From positions 8,620 to 72,619 of the forward strand of contig CAUEBO010000007.1 of assembly GCA_958454405.1 (NCBI GenBank): 64,000 bases of DNA. The letters are read 5' to 3'. A program made the translations under genes and the position numbers. Source of the DNA: an uncultured Eggerthellaceae bacterium (GTDB lineage: Bacteria > Actinomycetota > Coriobacteriia > Coriobacteriales > Eggerthellaceae). The notes beneath the pieces are model-generated. The model was not told where the DNA came from. It ran no database searches and was given only the letters and a program-made list of their open reading frames with translations. Of this stretch, positions 43,065-51,314 are shown piece after piece. The first letter of the stretch is position 1. The number at the start of each line of letters is the position of its first letter.

Positions 43065-43180
43065 GTCAGCGAGGCCCGGCGAGGCGCCCCGAATCGTCGC
43101 GAAAGCTTGAGGACGCGTGCTTCGGCACGCGACGAAAGCTTGGAGCGGCAAGGCAGGGTGCCTCGTCGGGCCGCAGCGTC
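43065..43180. repeat. 115-bp structured repeat, copy B (116 bp)
   Basis: Ends GTCAGCGAG and CGCAGCGTC. The outer stem is 17 bp: GGCCCGGCGAGGCGCCC (43073-43089) with GGGTGCCTCGTCGGGCC (43156-43172), fully paired if two G-U pairs are allowed. Then AAGCTT with AAGCTT, and CGCGTGC with GCACGCG closing a TTCG tetraloop (43121-43124). Confidence 0.85.
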
Positions 43181-43185
43181 AAGCC

Positions 43186-43212
43186 GTTGCGCTGGCCGGG
43201 GACCAGCGCAAC
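43186..43212 (-). terminator. Hairpin after the FakA-like gene
   Basis: GTTGCGCTGG and CCAGCGCAAC form a perfect 10-bp stem, five bases after the stop and just before repeat copy B. No T run. Confidence 0.55.
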
Positions 43213-43216
43213 AACC

Positions 43217-44851
43217 CTATTCAACCGACATGACGATCGGGTACAGGGGCTGGTCGCCGCGATGGGCGTCGACCTCGAGCTCGTCGAACGCGGCTTCGAT
43301 GCGGGCCACGAGCGCTTCGAAGTCGCCCTCGGCCATGTCCTCGCCCGCCAGGATGGTGAGCGTGTCGGCTTCGTCGGCATCCATGGCCCCGAGCAGCTCC
43401 ATGGCCACGTCGTCGACGCGGGAGCCGACCGCCTCGATGGCGCCGTCGGCGATGCCGATGACGTCGCCTTCCTTGATGGGGTTGCCCGACGCGTCTTTGG
43501 AATCCTTGATGGCCGTGGTCACTTCGCCGGTCTTCACGTCGGCGTAGGCCTCGGTCATCGATTCCACGTTGTCGTCCAGGCTGGCGCCCTCGTCCGCGCC
43601 GAACAGCGCCGCGAACGCCTCGGGCACGCTCTTCGTGGGAACGACCGCGCACGGCTTCTCGGACAGCTCGCAGGCGCTCTGGGCCGCCATGATGATGTTC
43701 TTGTTGTTCGGCAGGATGATGACGGCGTCAGCGGGAACGCGGTTGGCGGCATCCAGCAGGTCCTTCGTGGAAGGGTTCATGGTCTGCCCGCCCGAGACGA
43801 CCACGTCCACGCCCAGGCTCTCGAGGATCTTGGCGTTGCCCTCGCCCGCCGCCACGGCGACGAAGCCGAGCGGCTTGGTGCCCTCCTGCTGCTCGGCGGC
43901 CAGGGCGTCGCTGCGCGCGGCGCTCTGCAGCTGCATGTTGTGGATGTGCACTTCCGAGATCTGCGCGCCGTGGTCGAGGAACCATCCCAGCACCCGGTCG
44001 GGCCGGTTGGAGTGCACGTGCACCTTGAAGTTGGGATGCATGCCCACCATGAGGTCGCAGTCGCCCATCGTGGGCAGGAAGTCCTTGGCGGCGTCCACGT
44101 CCACGTCGTCGGAGTGCACGAGGAACTCGGTGCAGTAGCGGAACTTCGAGCCCTCCCAATCGTTCACCTGCTCGATCTCCACCTTGGGAGCGGTCGAGCG
44201 CGCGAACGCCAGCTCGTCGCGCAGCGGGCCCTCGCGCCCGGTCAGCGCCGAGGCGAACGCGTCGAAGAATATGGCCAGGCCGTATCCGCCCGCATCGACC
44301 ACGCCGTTCTCCTTGAGCACGGGCAGCAAATCCGGCGTGCGCTGGACCGAGGCGTAGGCCTCGTCCACGACGGCCGCGAGGGCCTCCTCGGTGGAAAGCT
44401 TCTTCTTGCGCGCGCGCTTGGCGGCGGCGGCGCTGTCCTTGAGCACGGTGAGGATGGTGCCCTCGACCGGCTTGCGCACCGCTTGGAAGGCCACGTCGAC
44501 GGCATGCGTGAGCGCCGCGTCGATGCTCGCCGCGCTCACGTCCTCGCACCCGACGCTGCCCTCGCACAGGCCGCGCAGGATTTGCGAGGTGATGACGCCG
44601 GAGTTGCCGCGCGCTCCCATGAGGGCCCCGGTCGTGATCGCCTTGCGAATCGCCGCGCCGTCGGCCCCGATGGGCAGCGAGGCGACGTTCGCGACGACGG
44701 ACTCCAGCGTGAGCGACATGTTCGTGCCCGTGTCGCCGTCGGGCACCGGGAAGACGTTCAGGCGGTTGATCTCGTCTTTGCGCTCGCCCAGCGTCTTGCT
44801 TGCCGCAGCGATGGCGTTAAGCAGGTCGTTCGCGGTATAGGATTCTGACAT
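43217..44851 (-). CDS. DAK2-domain fatty-acid-kinase-like protein (YloV/FakA)
   Basis: A 544-residue protein. The N-terminal DAK2 domain holds VFPVPDGDTGTNMSLTLESV and GARGNSGVITSQILRGL; a middle domain follows, then a C-terminal DAK1-like/EDD part ending in IEAAFDELEVDAHRGDQPLY. FakA phosphorylates fatty acids bound to a DegV-like FakB, feeding acyl-phosphate to PlsY. It follows the Asp23 gene and precedes recG, the same order as yloU-yloV-recG in Bacillus. Confidence 0.88.
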   Translation of the reverse strand: MSESYTANDLLNAIAAASKTLGERKDEINRLNVFPVPDGDTGTNMSLTLESVVANVASLPIGADGAAIRKAITTGALMGARGNSGVITSQILRGLCEGSVGCEDVSAASIDAALTHAVDVAFQAVRKPVEGTILTVLKDSAAAAKRARKKKLSTEEALAAVVDEAYASVQRTPDLLPVLKENGVVDAGGYGLAIFFDAFASALTGREGPLRDELAFARSTAPKVEIEQVNDWEGSKFRYCTEFLVHSDDVDVDAAKDFLPTMGDCDLMVGMHPNFKVHVHSNRPDRVLGWFLDHGAQISEVHIHNMQLQSAARSDALAAEQQEGTKPLGFVAVAAGEGNAKILESLGVDVVVSGGQTMNPSTKDLLDAANRVPADAVIILPNNKNIIMAAQSACELSEKPCAVVPTKSVPEAFAALFGADEGASLDDNVESMTEAYADVKTGEVTTAIKDSKDASGNPIKEGDVIGIADGAIEAVGSRVDDVAMELLGAMDADEADTLTILAGEDMAEGDFEALVARIEAAFDELEVDAHRGDQPLYPIVMSVE

Positions 44852-44921
44852 GGCGGTTCGTTTCTCCTTAAGCGTAAGGCCGCGGCGCCCCTTCTCGGCG
44901 CGGCAGCCGTCATGGATCGGG

Positions 44922-45269
44922 CTACTTGCGCACCTTGACGCCCTGCACGTGCACCTCGACGCCGTCGAGGGGGACGCGGGCGTACTCGGACAGCGCGAAC
45001 GTGACCTGATCGATGAGGTTCTGGGACACCGTGTTGATGTTCGTGCCGTATTCGATCACGACGTACAGCTCCACGTGCACGCCCGCATCGGTGGACGTCA
45101 CCACCACGCCGCGCCGCAACCGCGAAGCGGGCAGGATCTTGGCGATGCCGTCCGCCGCCGAAGGCGCGGCCATGCCCACGACGCCGTAGCACTCGAGCGC
45201 CGCGTTGCCGACCATGTCGGCCAGGACATCGTTGGCAACATGGAGGTTGCCGGGTATCGTATCGTTCAT
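44922..45269 (-). CDS. Asp23/Gls24-family (YloU-like) protein
   Basis: A 115-residue protein: GNLHVANDVLADMVGNAALE, GVVGMAAP and VEHGTNINTVSQNLIDQV-like (here VIEYGTNINTVSQNLIDQV). The family is linked to envelope stress. First gene of the operon leading into the FakA-like gene and recG; divergent from rpmB. Confidence 0.9.
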   Translation of the reverse strand: MNDTIPGNLHVANDVLADMVGNAALECYGVVGMAAPSAADGIAKILPASRLRRGVVVTSTDAGVHVELYVVIEYGTNINTVSQNLIDQVTFALSEYARVPLDGVEVHVQGVKVRK

Positions 45270-45393
45270 GGCATTCCTTTCACGGCGCGGACTTCCCGCG
45301 CGCGACTGAAACCTGCCATCGCAGTATAGCGCAAGGGATCGCGGCTGTGCGATGCGCCTGATCGCAGCCCAAAGTATATTACACGAAAAATTC

Positions 45394-45423
45394 TTGTAAC
45401 CCGTTTCGCATATGTGCTATAGT
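45394..45423 (+). promoter_or_regulatory. rpmB promoter
   Basis: TTGTAA (45394-45399) and TATAGT (45418-45423), 18-bp spacer, in an AT-rich stretch about 65 bases before the rpmB start. Confidence 0.75.
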
Positions 45424-45490
45424 ATGAAGGCTTTTTTGCCATCAACGGCATGCAGCCGATTCAGCAACCAAGGTAAATGGAGTGAGAACG

Positions 45491-45682
45491 ATGTCGAAGG
45501 TTTGTGAAGTTTGCGGTAAGGCACCGGTCGCGGGACGCAGCATCAGCCACTCGCACCGCGTGACGAACCGTTGGTTCCGTCCCAACATTCAGAAGATCAC
45601 GATCAAGGACAAGAACGGCCGCGTCCGCAAGGCCAACGTGTGCACGAAGTGCATGAAGGCCGGCAAGGTCGAGCGCGCCTAA
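45491..45682 (+). CDS. rpmB: 50S ribosomal protein L28
   Basis: A 63-residue ribosomal protein: SKVCEVCGKAPVAGRSISHS, then HRVTNRWFRPN and CTKCMKAGKVERA. Four Cys form a zinc-binding (C+) variant. Start: ATG at 45491 with GGAG upstream; an upstream GTG adds three residues and is less likely. Monocistronic, with its own promoter and terminator. Confidence 0.97.
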   Translation: MSKVCEVCGKAPVAGRSISHSHRVTNRWFRPNIQKITIKDKNGRVRKANVCTKCMKAGKVERA

Positions 45683-45724
45683 CCTGCCGATCCGCCGCCT
45701 TAGCGCGGCGACCATCCTGCAACG

Positions 45725-45749
45725 AAAGCCCGTCACCGCGGGCTTTTTT
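45725..45749 (+). terminator. Rho-independent terminator of rpmB
   Basis: AAAGCCCG, short loop, CGGGC, then TTTTTT. About 45 bases after the stop. Confidence 0.9.
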
Positions 45750-45923
45750 GCGTTGGAAGGCTTTCGCGATCGGCATCCGCGCCGCGGTGGACCGCAGTTC
45801 CGCCGCGGCGTCTCCACGGCAGGACCGCGCTTGCGCAGCCTGGAACCGGGCAGGGCCGCCGCGCAACCCGCGCCCTCGGCGCGTTCCCGGAGCACGGGGC
45901 GCATGCCGAGGGCGCGTCGGCTT

Positions 45924-46643
45924 CTATTCGATGATGAGCAGGCGGCCGCACTGGGGGCAGGCCGCCAGGTTGCCTTGCGCCTTCATGTCGATGAGGCGCC
46001 CGCCTTCGATGGCCATGCGGCACACGCCGCAACTCGCCCCCTGCAGACGGCCCACCGCCACGCCGCCCGTGCGGCTCGCCGTCTTCTCGTACGCAGCGAG
46101 CAAATCGGCGGGCAGGGAAGCTGCCAAACGGGCGCGCTCGGCCTCGTGGCGCGCCAGCTCCTGCTTGAGCGAGCCGCCCTCCTTCACGAACGATTCCGTG
46201 GCACGGGCCTCCCGCTCGTCAAGATCGCCCAGAATCTGCTCCACCTGGGCCTGCACGCCCTCGATCTTCGAGAGCTCTTCGCCGACGGCCGACAGCTCCC
46301 CTTCCAACGTGTTGCGCCGCTTCGCGAACCCGTTGAGCTCCTTGGTGCGCGCCTCCACGTCGCGATAGCCCGCGCGCGTTGCATCGATCTCCTCCTGCAC
46401 GCGCCGCTGCTTCTCGACGAGCGCCCCGTCCTCGTCGCTGATGCGCGCAAGGCGGGCGTCGGCGTCGGCGTGGAGCGCCTCGAGCTGGGCGCGCTTCTGC
46501 TCGATGCCGCGCCTCTTCGTGCGGGCTTCCAGGATGGCCGCGCGCTGCGGGAGCTCTTGAAGCTTCTTGTTCGCCCGCATGATCTCCAGATCGATGTGCT
46601 GCATCTTCAACAGCGTGGCCAGGTCGTCGGTGTCTGCGTGCAT
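45924..46643 (-). CDS. C4-type zinc-ribbon coiled-coil protein
   Basis: A 239-residue protein with a long helical hairpin (about 15-175, rich in Glu, Ala, Arg) and a C-terminal zinc ribbon CGVCRMAIEGG followed by CPQCGRLLIIE. The family (DUF164-like) is widespread and binds zinc; a ribosome- or RNA-linked role has been proposed for relatives. Start: ATG at 46643 with AAAGGAG upstream. It follows the Nif3-like gene, a common pairing. Confidence 0.87.
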   Translation of the reverse strand: MHADTDDLATLLKMQHIDLEIMRANKKLQELPQRAAILEARTKRRGIEQKRAQLEALHADADARLARISDEDGALVEKQRRVQEEIDATRAGYRDVEARTKELNGFAKRRNTLEGELSAVGEELSKIEGVQAQVEQILGDLDEREARATESFVKEGGSLKQELARHEAERARLAASLPADLLAAYEKTASRTGGVAVGRLQGASCGVCRMAIEGGRLIDMKAQGNLAACPQCGRLLIIE

Positions 46644-46665
46644 GCGGCTCCTTTGTCTGCGGCTC

Positions 46666-46688
46666 GGAGGCGCCGTTGCGGCGCCTCC
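46666..46688 (-). terminator. Hairpin between the Nif3-like and zinc-ribbon genes
   Basis: GGAGGCGCC and GGCGCCTCC, a perfect 9-bp stem with a 5-base loop, four bases after the Nif3-like stop. No T run on the - strand. Confidence 0.5.
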
Positions 46689-46692
46689 TTCA

Positions 46693-47598
46693 TTATACCC
46701 GTACCGTCTCGGGATACGCCCAGTTTTCCCCTTGGTCCACGACGGACACCATGGCGCCGGGCACGCCGACGCTCTCGACGGCGGCTGCAAGCACGGCCGT
46801 CAGGGGAAGCTCGCTCGTATCATGGCCGAGGTCGATGATGCCCAGGCCCGCCTGCGAAAGCTCGAGCGCGTCATGGTACTTCATCTCGCCGCACACGAGG
46901 CAGTCCGCCTGCGCCCGCAGGCTCGCGCGCGCCACGTCGCCCGCAGCGCCCGTGCACGTGGCCACGCGGTCGAGGTCGCGCGAGAAATCGCCCCAGACGC
47001 GCGGCGCGCGCCCGAACACCGACGTGCAGCGAGCGGCCAGCTGCCCGAGCGTGAGGCCGTCGTCCTCCCCGAGCGCGCACAGCTGCCCGTAGCCCTTGCT
47101 GCGGGTCCCTTGGAGGGGAACGAGCACGTGCAGAAACGAGAGGCCGAGCATGCCGGGCAGCACGCGCTGGGCGCGGGCGCTCACGTCGAGCGCGGTGTGG
47201 AACGACATGACGGACACGCCGCGCTCCACGGCGCGCCACACGCCCGCCCCGGGATTCGCCGCCACCGATGAGGCGGGCATGAAGGAGTCGGGCGCGGAAA
47301 GGAAGGCCGGATGGTGCGTCACCAGCACGTTGGCTCCGCGTTCGGCGGCCGCGTCGATGGCCTCCACGGTGGGGTCGAGCGCCACGGCCACGCCGCTCAC
47401 GAGCCTGGCGGGATCGCCGACCGTCATGCCGGTGCGGTCCCACGGCTCGGCGTCGACGGCGGGGAACTCCGCGAGCAGCGCCTGCTCGAGCGCGCCCGTG
47501 GTGAGCGCGATGCCCTGCTTCGACAGCGGCCCCGACGCGCGCTGCGCGAGTCCCTGCTGGCCGGCGTCGTCTTGCTGGTTTTTCTTCGCTGCAACCAT
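46693..47598 (-). CDS. Nif3-like dinuclear metal centre protein
   Basis: A 301-residue protein of the NIF3/YqfO family. Metal-binding residues appear in VLVTHHPAFL and in the C-terminal DLGHDTSELP. The middle region is hydrophobic and lacks the long insert of YqfO. Start: ATG at 47598 with AGAGGA upstream, followed by about 30 polar residues before the fold begins. Function in bacteria is debated (possibly GTP cyclohydrolase I-related). Confidence 0.87.
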   Translation of the reverse strand: MVAAKKNQQDDAGQQGLAQRASGPLSKQGIALTTGALEQALLAEFPAVDAEPWDRTGMTVGDPARLVSGVAVALDPTVEAIDAAAERGANVLVTHHPAFLSAPDSFMPASSVAANPGAGVWRAVERGVSVMSFHTALDVSARAQRVLPGMLGLSFLHVLVPLQGTRSKGYGQLCALGEDDGLTLGQLAARCTSVFGRAPRVWGDFSRDLDRVATCTGAAGDVARASLRAQADCLVCGEMKYHDALELSQAGLGIIDLGHDTSELPLTAVLAAAVESVGVPGAMVSVVDQGENWAYPETVRV

Positions 47599-47717
47599 AT
47601 GATCAGTCCTCTCAACATCGGCGAACCCCGAACCGCTCCGTCGAGGAGTCCGCATGGTGCGACACGGCGGCGGGATCCGCGGCCTCGCGCTGCGCGGCGC
47701 GGCGGCTCGATGCTTCC

Positions 47718-47751
47718 GCAGCGCCTTCGCGGCGCGCCTCGAAGGCGCTGC
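47718..47751. repeat. 12-bp perfect inverted repeat between the PHP and Nif3 genes
   Basis: GCAGCGCCTTCG and CGAAGGCGCTGC with a 10-base spacer, 28 bases after the PHP phosphatase gene when read on the + strand. A terminator or repeat fragment; it does not share the ends of the 115-bp family. Confidence 0.45.
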
Positions 47752-47778
47752 GACGGGGCGCCGGACCGGAGAAGCCCG

Positions 47779-48588
47779 CTATTCGATGGTAACCTCGCGG
47801 CGGTCGCCATCGGCTGTCGGCACCGTTACCGTTCGATAACCGGCTGCGTACATGAGCCGGTACGCGTCTTCGATGTCCCGCGCCACGTCGGCGGGCTTGT
47901 GCGCGTCGGTGCCCACGGTGCAGGGAACGCCGGCGCGGCAAAACGCGGCGAGCAGCGCGGGAGCCGGGAACATCTCCTTGCACGCGTAGTACGACCCCGA
48001 CGTGTTCACCTCCACCATGCGCCCCGCCGATGCGCATGCCTCGGCCGCCCGGTCGTACAGCGGCTGCGGGTCGAAGCTGGGGTAGAACCCGAACTTCTTG
48101 GCGAGATCGGGATGCGACATGACCTGGAAGAGGCCGTCCGACGTCGCCGCCTCGCACCATATCTCGAAGTAGCGCGACCAGATGCCGTCGGCCCCCACTT
48201 CGTCCCAGCGCCCGCGCTGGGCGGGGTCGTCGAAGGGCCAGCGGTCGACGAAATGCACCGAGCCCAGCACGAGGCCGAACGGCGCGAAGTCCTCGGGAGC
48301 CAGATCGCGGTCCTCATCGTCGCCCAGCCAGTCCAACTCGCACCCCGCGATGACCTCGATCTCGGGATGGGCGGCGCGCGCCTCTTCGATGGCCGCCAGG
48401 TACGCGTCCATGCGGTCGGCCGGCATGGCCAGGTAGTGCCGGGGATCGAACGCATCGGTCATCGGATAGTGCTCGGTGACGGCGATGGTGGACACGCCGG
48501 CACAGACGGCGGCCGAGACGAGTTCCTCGACCGTGCCCTCCCCGTGGTTGGTGAAGCAGGTATGGGTATGGGTGGTGATCAGTTCCAT
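47779..48588 (-). CDS. PHP-domain phosphatase (histidinol-phosphatase type)
   Basis: A 269-residue PHP metallophosphoesterase. The metal ligands are visible: HTHTCFTNHGEG, VTEHYP, GCELDWL, GSVHFVDRW, MSHPDLAKKFG and VGTDAHKPADV. Homologous to HisJ/HisK histidinol-phosphate phosphatase, but no other his gene is nearby. Start: ATG at 48588 with GGAGGAG upstream. Confidence 0.85.
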   Translation of the reverse strand: MELITTHTHTCFTNHGEGTVEELVSAAVCAGVSTIAVTEHYPMTDAFDPRHYLAMPADRMDAYLAAIEEARAAHPEIEVIAGCELDWLGDDEDRDLAPEDFAPFGLVLGSVHFVDRWPFDDPAQRGRWDEVGADGIWSRYFEIWCEAATSDGLFQVMSHPDLAKKFGFYPSFDPQPLYDRAAEACASAGRMVEVNTSGSYYACKEMFPAPALLAAFCRAGVPCTVGTDAHKPADVARDIEDAYRLMYAAGYRTVTVPTADGDRREVTIE

Positions 48589-48656
48589 GGATCGATGCTC
48601 CTCCGTCTCGTCGGCCCGCCGGCGCGGCCAGGCCCTCGGCATGCGCTTCCCGCCGC

Positions 48657-49862
48657 TCACGTCCAGTTCAAGACGGACGCCGTCGCGGCGATGAAGGCGT
48701 CCGCGTCGCGCTCCGCGGTATCGTGGCCCATCGATATGCGCAGCGCCCCGTGCGCGCGGTCGGCTTCGATCCCGAGGGCGCGCAGCACGTGGCTGGGCTC
48801 GAGGGAATGCGACGAGCAGGCGGAGCCGCCCGACACGCCGAACCCTTCCCGGTCGTAGCGCAGGATGAGCGTCTCGCTCTCAAGCCCCGCCGCCAGCACG
48901 TGCACGATGTTGGGAAGGAAGTCCTCGCTGCCGCGGGCGACGTCCACCGTGGCCTCGATGGCGTCGAAGGACGCCAGCGCGCCGTAGAGCCTGTCGCGCA
49001 GGCCCCGCAAGCGTGCCGCCTCCAGCTCCTGCTCCTCGACCGCCTCGCGGCATGCGGCGGCGAAGCCGGCCGCGCCCGCCACGTTCTGCGTGCCGCTGCG
49101 CCGCCCGGACTCCTGTCCGCCGCCCAGCATCTGCGCAGCGAACGGCGTGCGGGCCTTGAGGTAGAGTGCGCCCACCCCCTTCGGGCCGCCGATCTTGTGG
49201 GCGGAGAACGACGCGGCGTCCACGCCCAGCTCCTCGAGGTCGATGCGCACCTTGCCGAGCGCCTGCACGGCGTCGGTGTGCATGAGCGCGCCCGCCGCAT
49301 GGGCGACGCGGGCGAGCTCGGCCACCGGCTGGATGCTGCCGACCTCGCTGTTGGCCGCCTGCACGCTCACGAGTACCGTGTCGCCGTCGATCGCGTCCTC
49401 GAGCGCGCGGACCTCGACGAACCCTTCGCGGTTCGGGACGAGGCGCGTGATGCGGAAGCCCTCGGCCTCAAGGCGCTTGCACGGTTCGAGAACGGCGTCG
49501 TGCTCGACGGCCGACACGATCACGCGCGCAGGCTCCGCGCCAGCCCCGCGGCGCCGGCGCTCGTCGGCGGCGGCGCGGGCGATGCCGAGCACGGCCATGT
49601 TGTCGGCCTCGGTCGCCCCCGACGTGAACACGATCTCGGAAGGGCGCCGTGCATGCAGATCGCGCGCGAGGGAGCCGCGCGCGTCTTCGAGCGCGGCGAA
49701 CGCGGCGCGGCCGGGCCCGTGCAGCGAGTTCGCGTTCGCGCCGAGCGCGAGGCCTGCAGGCCCAGGCACCAGGAACGGGGCCATGGCGTCGACGGCGCAT
49801 GCGCGCAGCGGCGCCGTGGCGGCGTAATCGAGGTACACGTACTCGGAGGGCGCGGCGCGCAT
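48657..49862 (-). CDS. Cysteine desulfurase (NifS/IscS family)
   Basis: A 401-residue PLP enzyme taking sulfur from cysteine for Fe-S clusters or tRNA thiolation. YLDYAATAPLRACAVDAM at the start, FTSGATEADNMAVLG, the PLP lysine in FSAHKIGGPKGVGALYL, and the catalytic Cys in GGSACSSHSLEPSHVL. No iscU-like gene is beside it, so the acceptor is unknown. Start three bases after the rpe stop with AAGGAGG. Confidence 0.92.
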   Translation of the reverse strand: MRAAPSEYVYLDYAATAPLRACAVDAMAPFLVPGPAGLALGANANSLHGPGRAAFAALEDARGSLARDLHARRPSEIVFTSGATEADNMAVLGIARAAADERRRRGAGAEPARVIVSAVEHDAVLEPCKRLEAEGFRITRLVPNREGFVEVRALEDAIDGDTVLVSVQAANSEVGSIQPVAELARVAHAAGALMHTDAVQALGKVRIDLEELGVDAASFSAHKIGGPKGVGALYLKARTPFAAQMLGGGQESGRRSGTQNVAGAAGFAAACREAVEEQELEAARLRGLRDRLYGALASFDAIEATVDVARGSEDFLPNIVHVLAAGLESETLILRYDREGFGVSGGSACSSHSLEPSHVLRALGIEADRAHGALRISMGHDTAERDADAFIAATASVLNWT

Positions 49863-49865
49863 CGC

Positions 49866-50576
49866 CTAGGCCTCCTTCGCGGTTCCCGAACAGGCGCCGG
49901 CGCGGGCGAGCTCGGCGGCCGCGCGCACGGCCTCGAGCGCGGCGGCGGGATCGTCGGCCGCGAACACGGCGTTGCCGCACACCAGCACATCGGCGCCCGC
50001 AGCCGCCACGAGCGGGGCCGTGGCCGTGCCGATGCCGCCATCCACCTGGATGAGCGGCGAGGCGCCGGCCGCGCGGGCGAGCTCGGCTGCGCGCGCGACC
50101 CTCAAGTCGCTGCCTTCGATGTAGCTCTGTCCCGAGAATCCCGGCTCCACGCTCATGACGAGCACCATGTCCACGTCGGCGATGACGGGGGCGATCGCCT
50201 CGACCGGCGTCGCGGGCTTCACGCTCACGGCCGCCTTGGCGCCGGCGGCGCGGATGGCGGCGACGGCGCGCGCGAGCCCCTCGGCGTCGAGGGCCTCCGC
50301 ATGCACGGTCACCGAGTCGGCGCCCGCGTCGAGGAACCCGGGGAGCCGCTCGAGGGGGTCGCCTCTCATGAGGTGGACGTCGAGCGGAAGCGCCGTGGCC
50401 TTCTTGAGCTGCTTGACCACAGGGACGCCCATCGTGAGGTTCGGGACGAAATGCCCGTCCATGACGTCGACATGGACGTAGCCCGCGCCCGCCTCCTCGA
50501 TGAGCGCCACGTCGCGCCCGAGGTTCATGAAATCGGCCGACAGTATGGATGGCGCGATCTTCACCGGTTCGAACAT
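49866..50576 (-). CDS. rpe: Ribulose-phosphate 3-epimerase
   Basis: A 236-residue TIM-barrel enzyme of the pentose phosphate pathway: KIAPSILSADFMNLGRDV, VHVDVMDGHFVPNLTMG, LVMSVEPGFSGQ and IQVDGGIGTATAPLV. Start: ATG at 50576 with AAGGAG upstream. Forms an operon with the desulfurase gene. Confidence 0.96.
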   Translation of the reverse strand: MFEPVKIAPSILSADFMNLGRDVALIEEAGAGYVHVDVMDGHFVPNLTMGVPVVKQLKKATALPLDVHLMRGDPLERLPGFLDAGADSVTVHAEALDAEGLARAVAAIRAAGAKAAVSVKPATPVEAIAPVIADVDMVLVMSVEPGFSGQSYIEGSDLRVARAAELARAAGASPLIQVDGGIGTATAPLVAAAGADVLVCGNAVFAADDPAAALEAVRAAAELARAGACSGTAKEA

Positions 50577-50779
50577 GCTTGAGCTCCTTGTCAGTCTGTC
50601 GCCGTCCATTCTAGCGCAACGGCGCGAAGGCGCGGCAGCCCGTCGCGCAGGCGCGAAGAAAACCACATGCGCCCGGCACGGCCCGCCGCTTCGGCGCGCT
50701 GGCAACGAAAGCGCGGCAAGGCGGCGCCGGGCATGCGGCGAACCGTTGAAGGCCGGCCCGCGCGGACGGCTTGAAGCAT

Positions 50780-50785
50780 TATAAT
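50780..50785 (+). promoter_or_regulatory. -10 box for ogt
   Basis: A perfect TATAAT 31 bases before the ogt start; no clear -35 at normal spacing. The 240-bp region lies between divergent rpe and ogt. Confidence 0.45.
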
Positions 50786-50815
50786 GGCGCCGTACCCCTC
50801 TGAAAGAAGGCGCGC

Positions 50816-51304
50816 ATGACAGCTTTGACGCACTATCCCTACCGCACGCCGCTCGGGCGCCTTACCGTGGCCTCGGACGGCCAGGCCATCACGGCCATCG
50901 CGTTCGGCGAGCGCGAGCTCCCGGGTGAGCGGCGCGCAACCGAGCTCACCAACCGCGCCGCGAACCAGCTGCAGGAATACCTCGCCGGCAAACGGCGCGA
51001 CTTCGACCTGCCGCTCGCCTGCGCGGGCACGGACTTCCAGAAGCGCGTCTGGGACGCGCTTTGCGAGATACCCTACGGCCAGACGCGCTCCTACAGCGAG
51101 ATCGCCGCCGCCATCGGCAGCCCGAAGGCGTGCCGCGCGGTGGGCGGCGCGAACAACAGGAACCCCATCCCCATCGTCGTGCCCTGCCACCGGGTGATCG
51201 GCGCGAACGGATCGCTCGTCGGCTACGCCGGCGGCGAGAAGGTGAAGGCCTTCCTGCTCGATCTCGAGCGCCGCGCGATCGAAGCCGACGGCGGAGAGGA
51301 CTAG
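50816..51304 (+). CDS. ogt: Methylated-DNA-protein cysteine methyltransferase
   Basis: A 162-residue DNA repair protein that takes alkyl groups from O6-alkylguanine. The active site PCHRVIGANGSLVGYAGG is near residues 122-140, preceded by RSYSEIAAAIG (helix-turn-helix) and AVGGANNRNPIPIVV. The short N-terminal domain is Ogt-like. RBS GAAGG upstream. The next gene starts ten bases after its stop. Confidence 0.95.
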   Translation: MTALTHYPYRTPLGRLTVASDGQAITAIAFGERELPGERRATELTNRAANQLQEYLAGKRRDFDLPLACAGTDFQKRVWDALCEIPYGQTRSYSEIAAAIGSPKACRAVGGANNRNPIPIVVPCHRVIGANGSLVGYAGGEKVKAFLLDLERRAIEADGGED

Positions 51305-51314
51305 CCCGCCCGCC

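Noticed and set aside
40169..44848. Open frame of over 1500 codons on the + strand opposite recG and the FakA-like gene
   Set aside because: Shadow of the coding strand; repetitive Arg/His/Ala composition and no start context.
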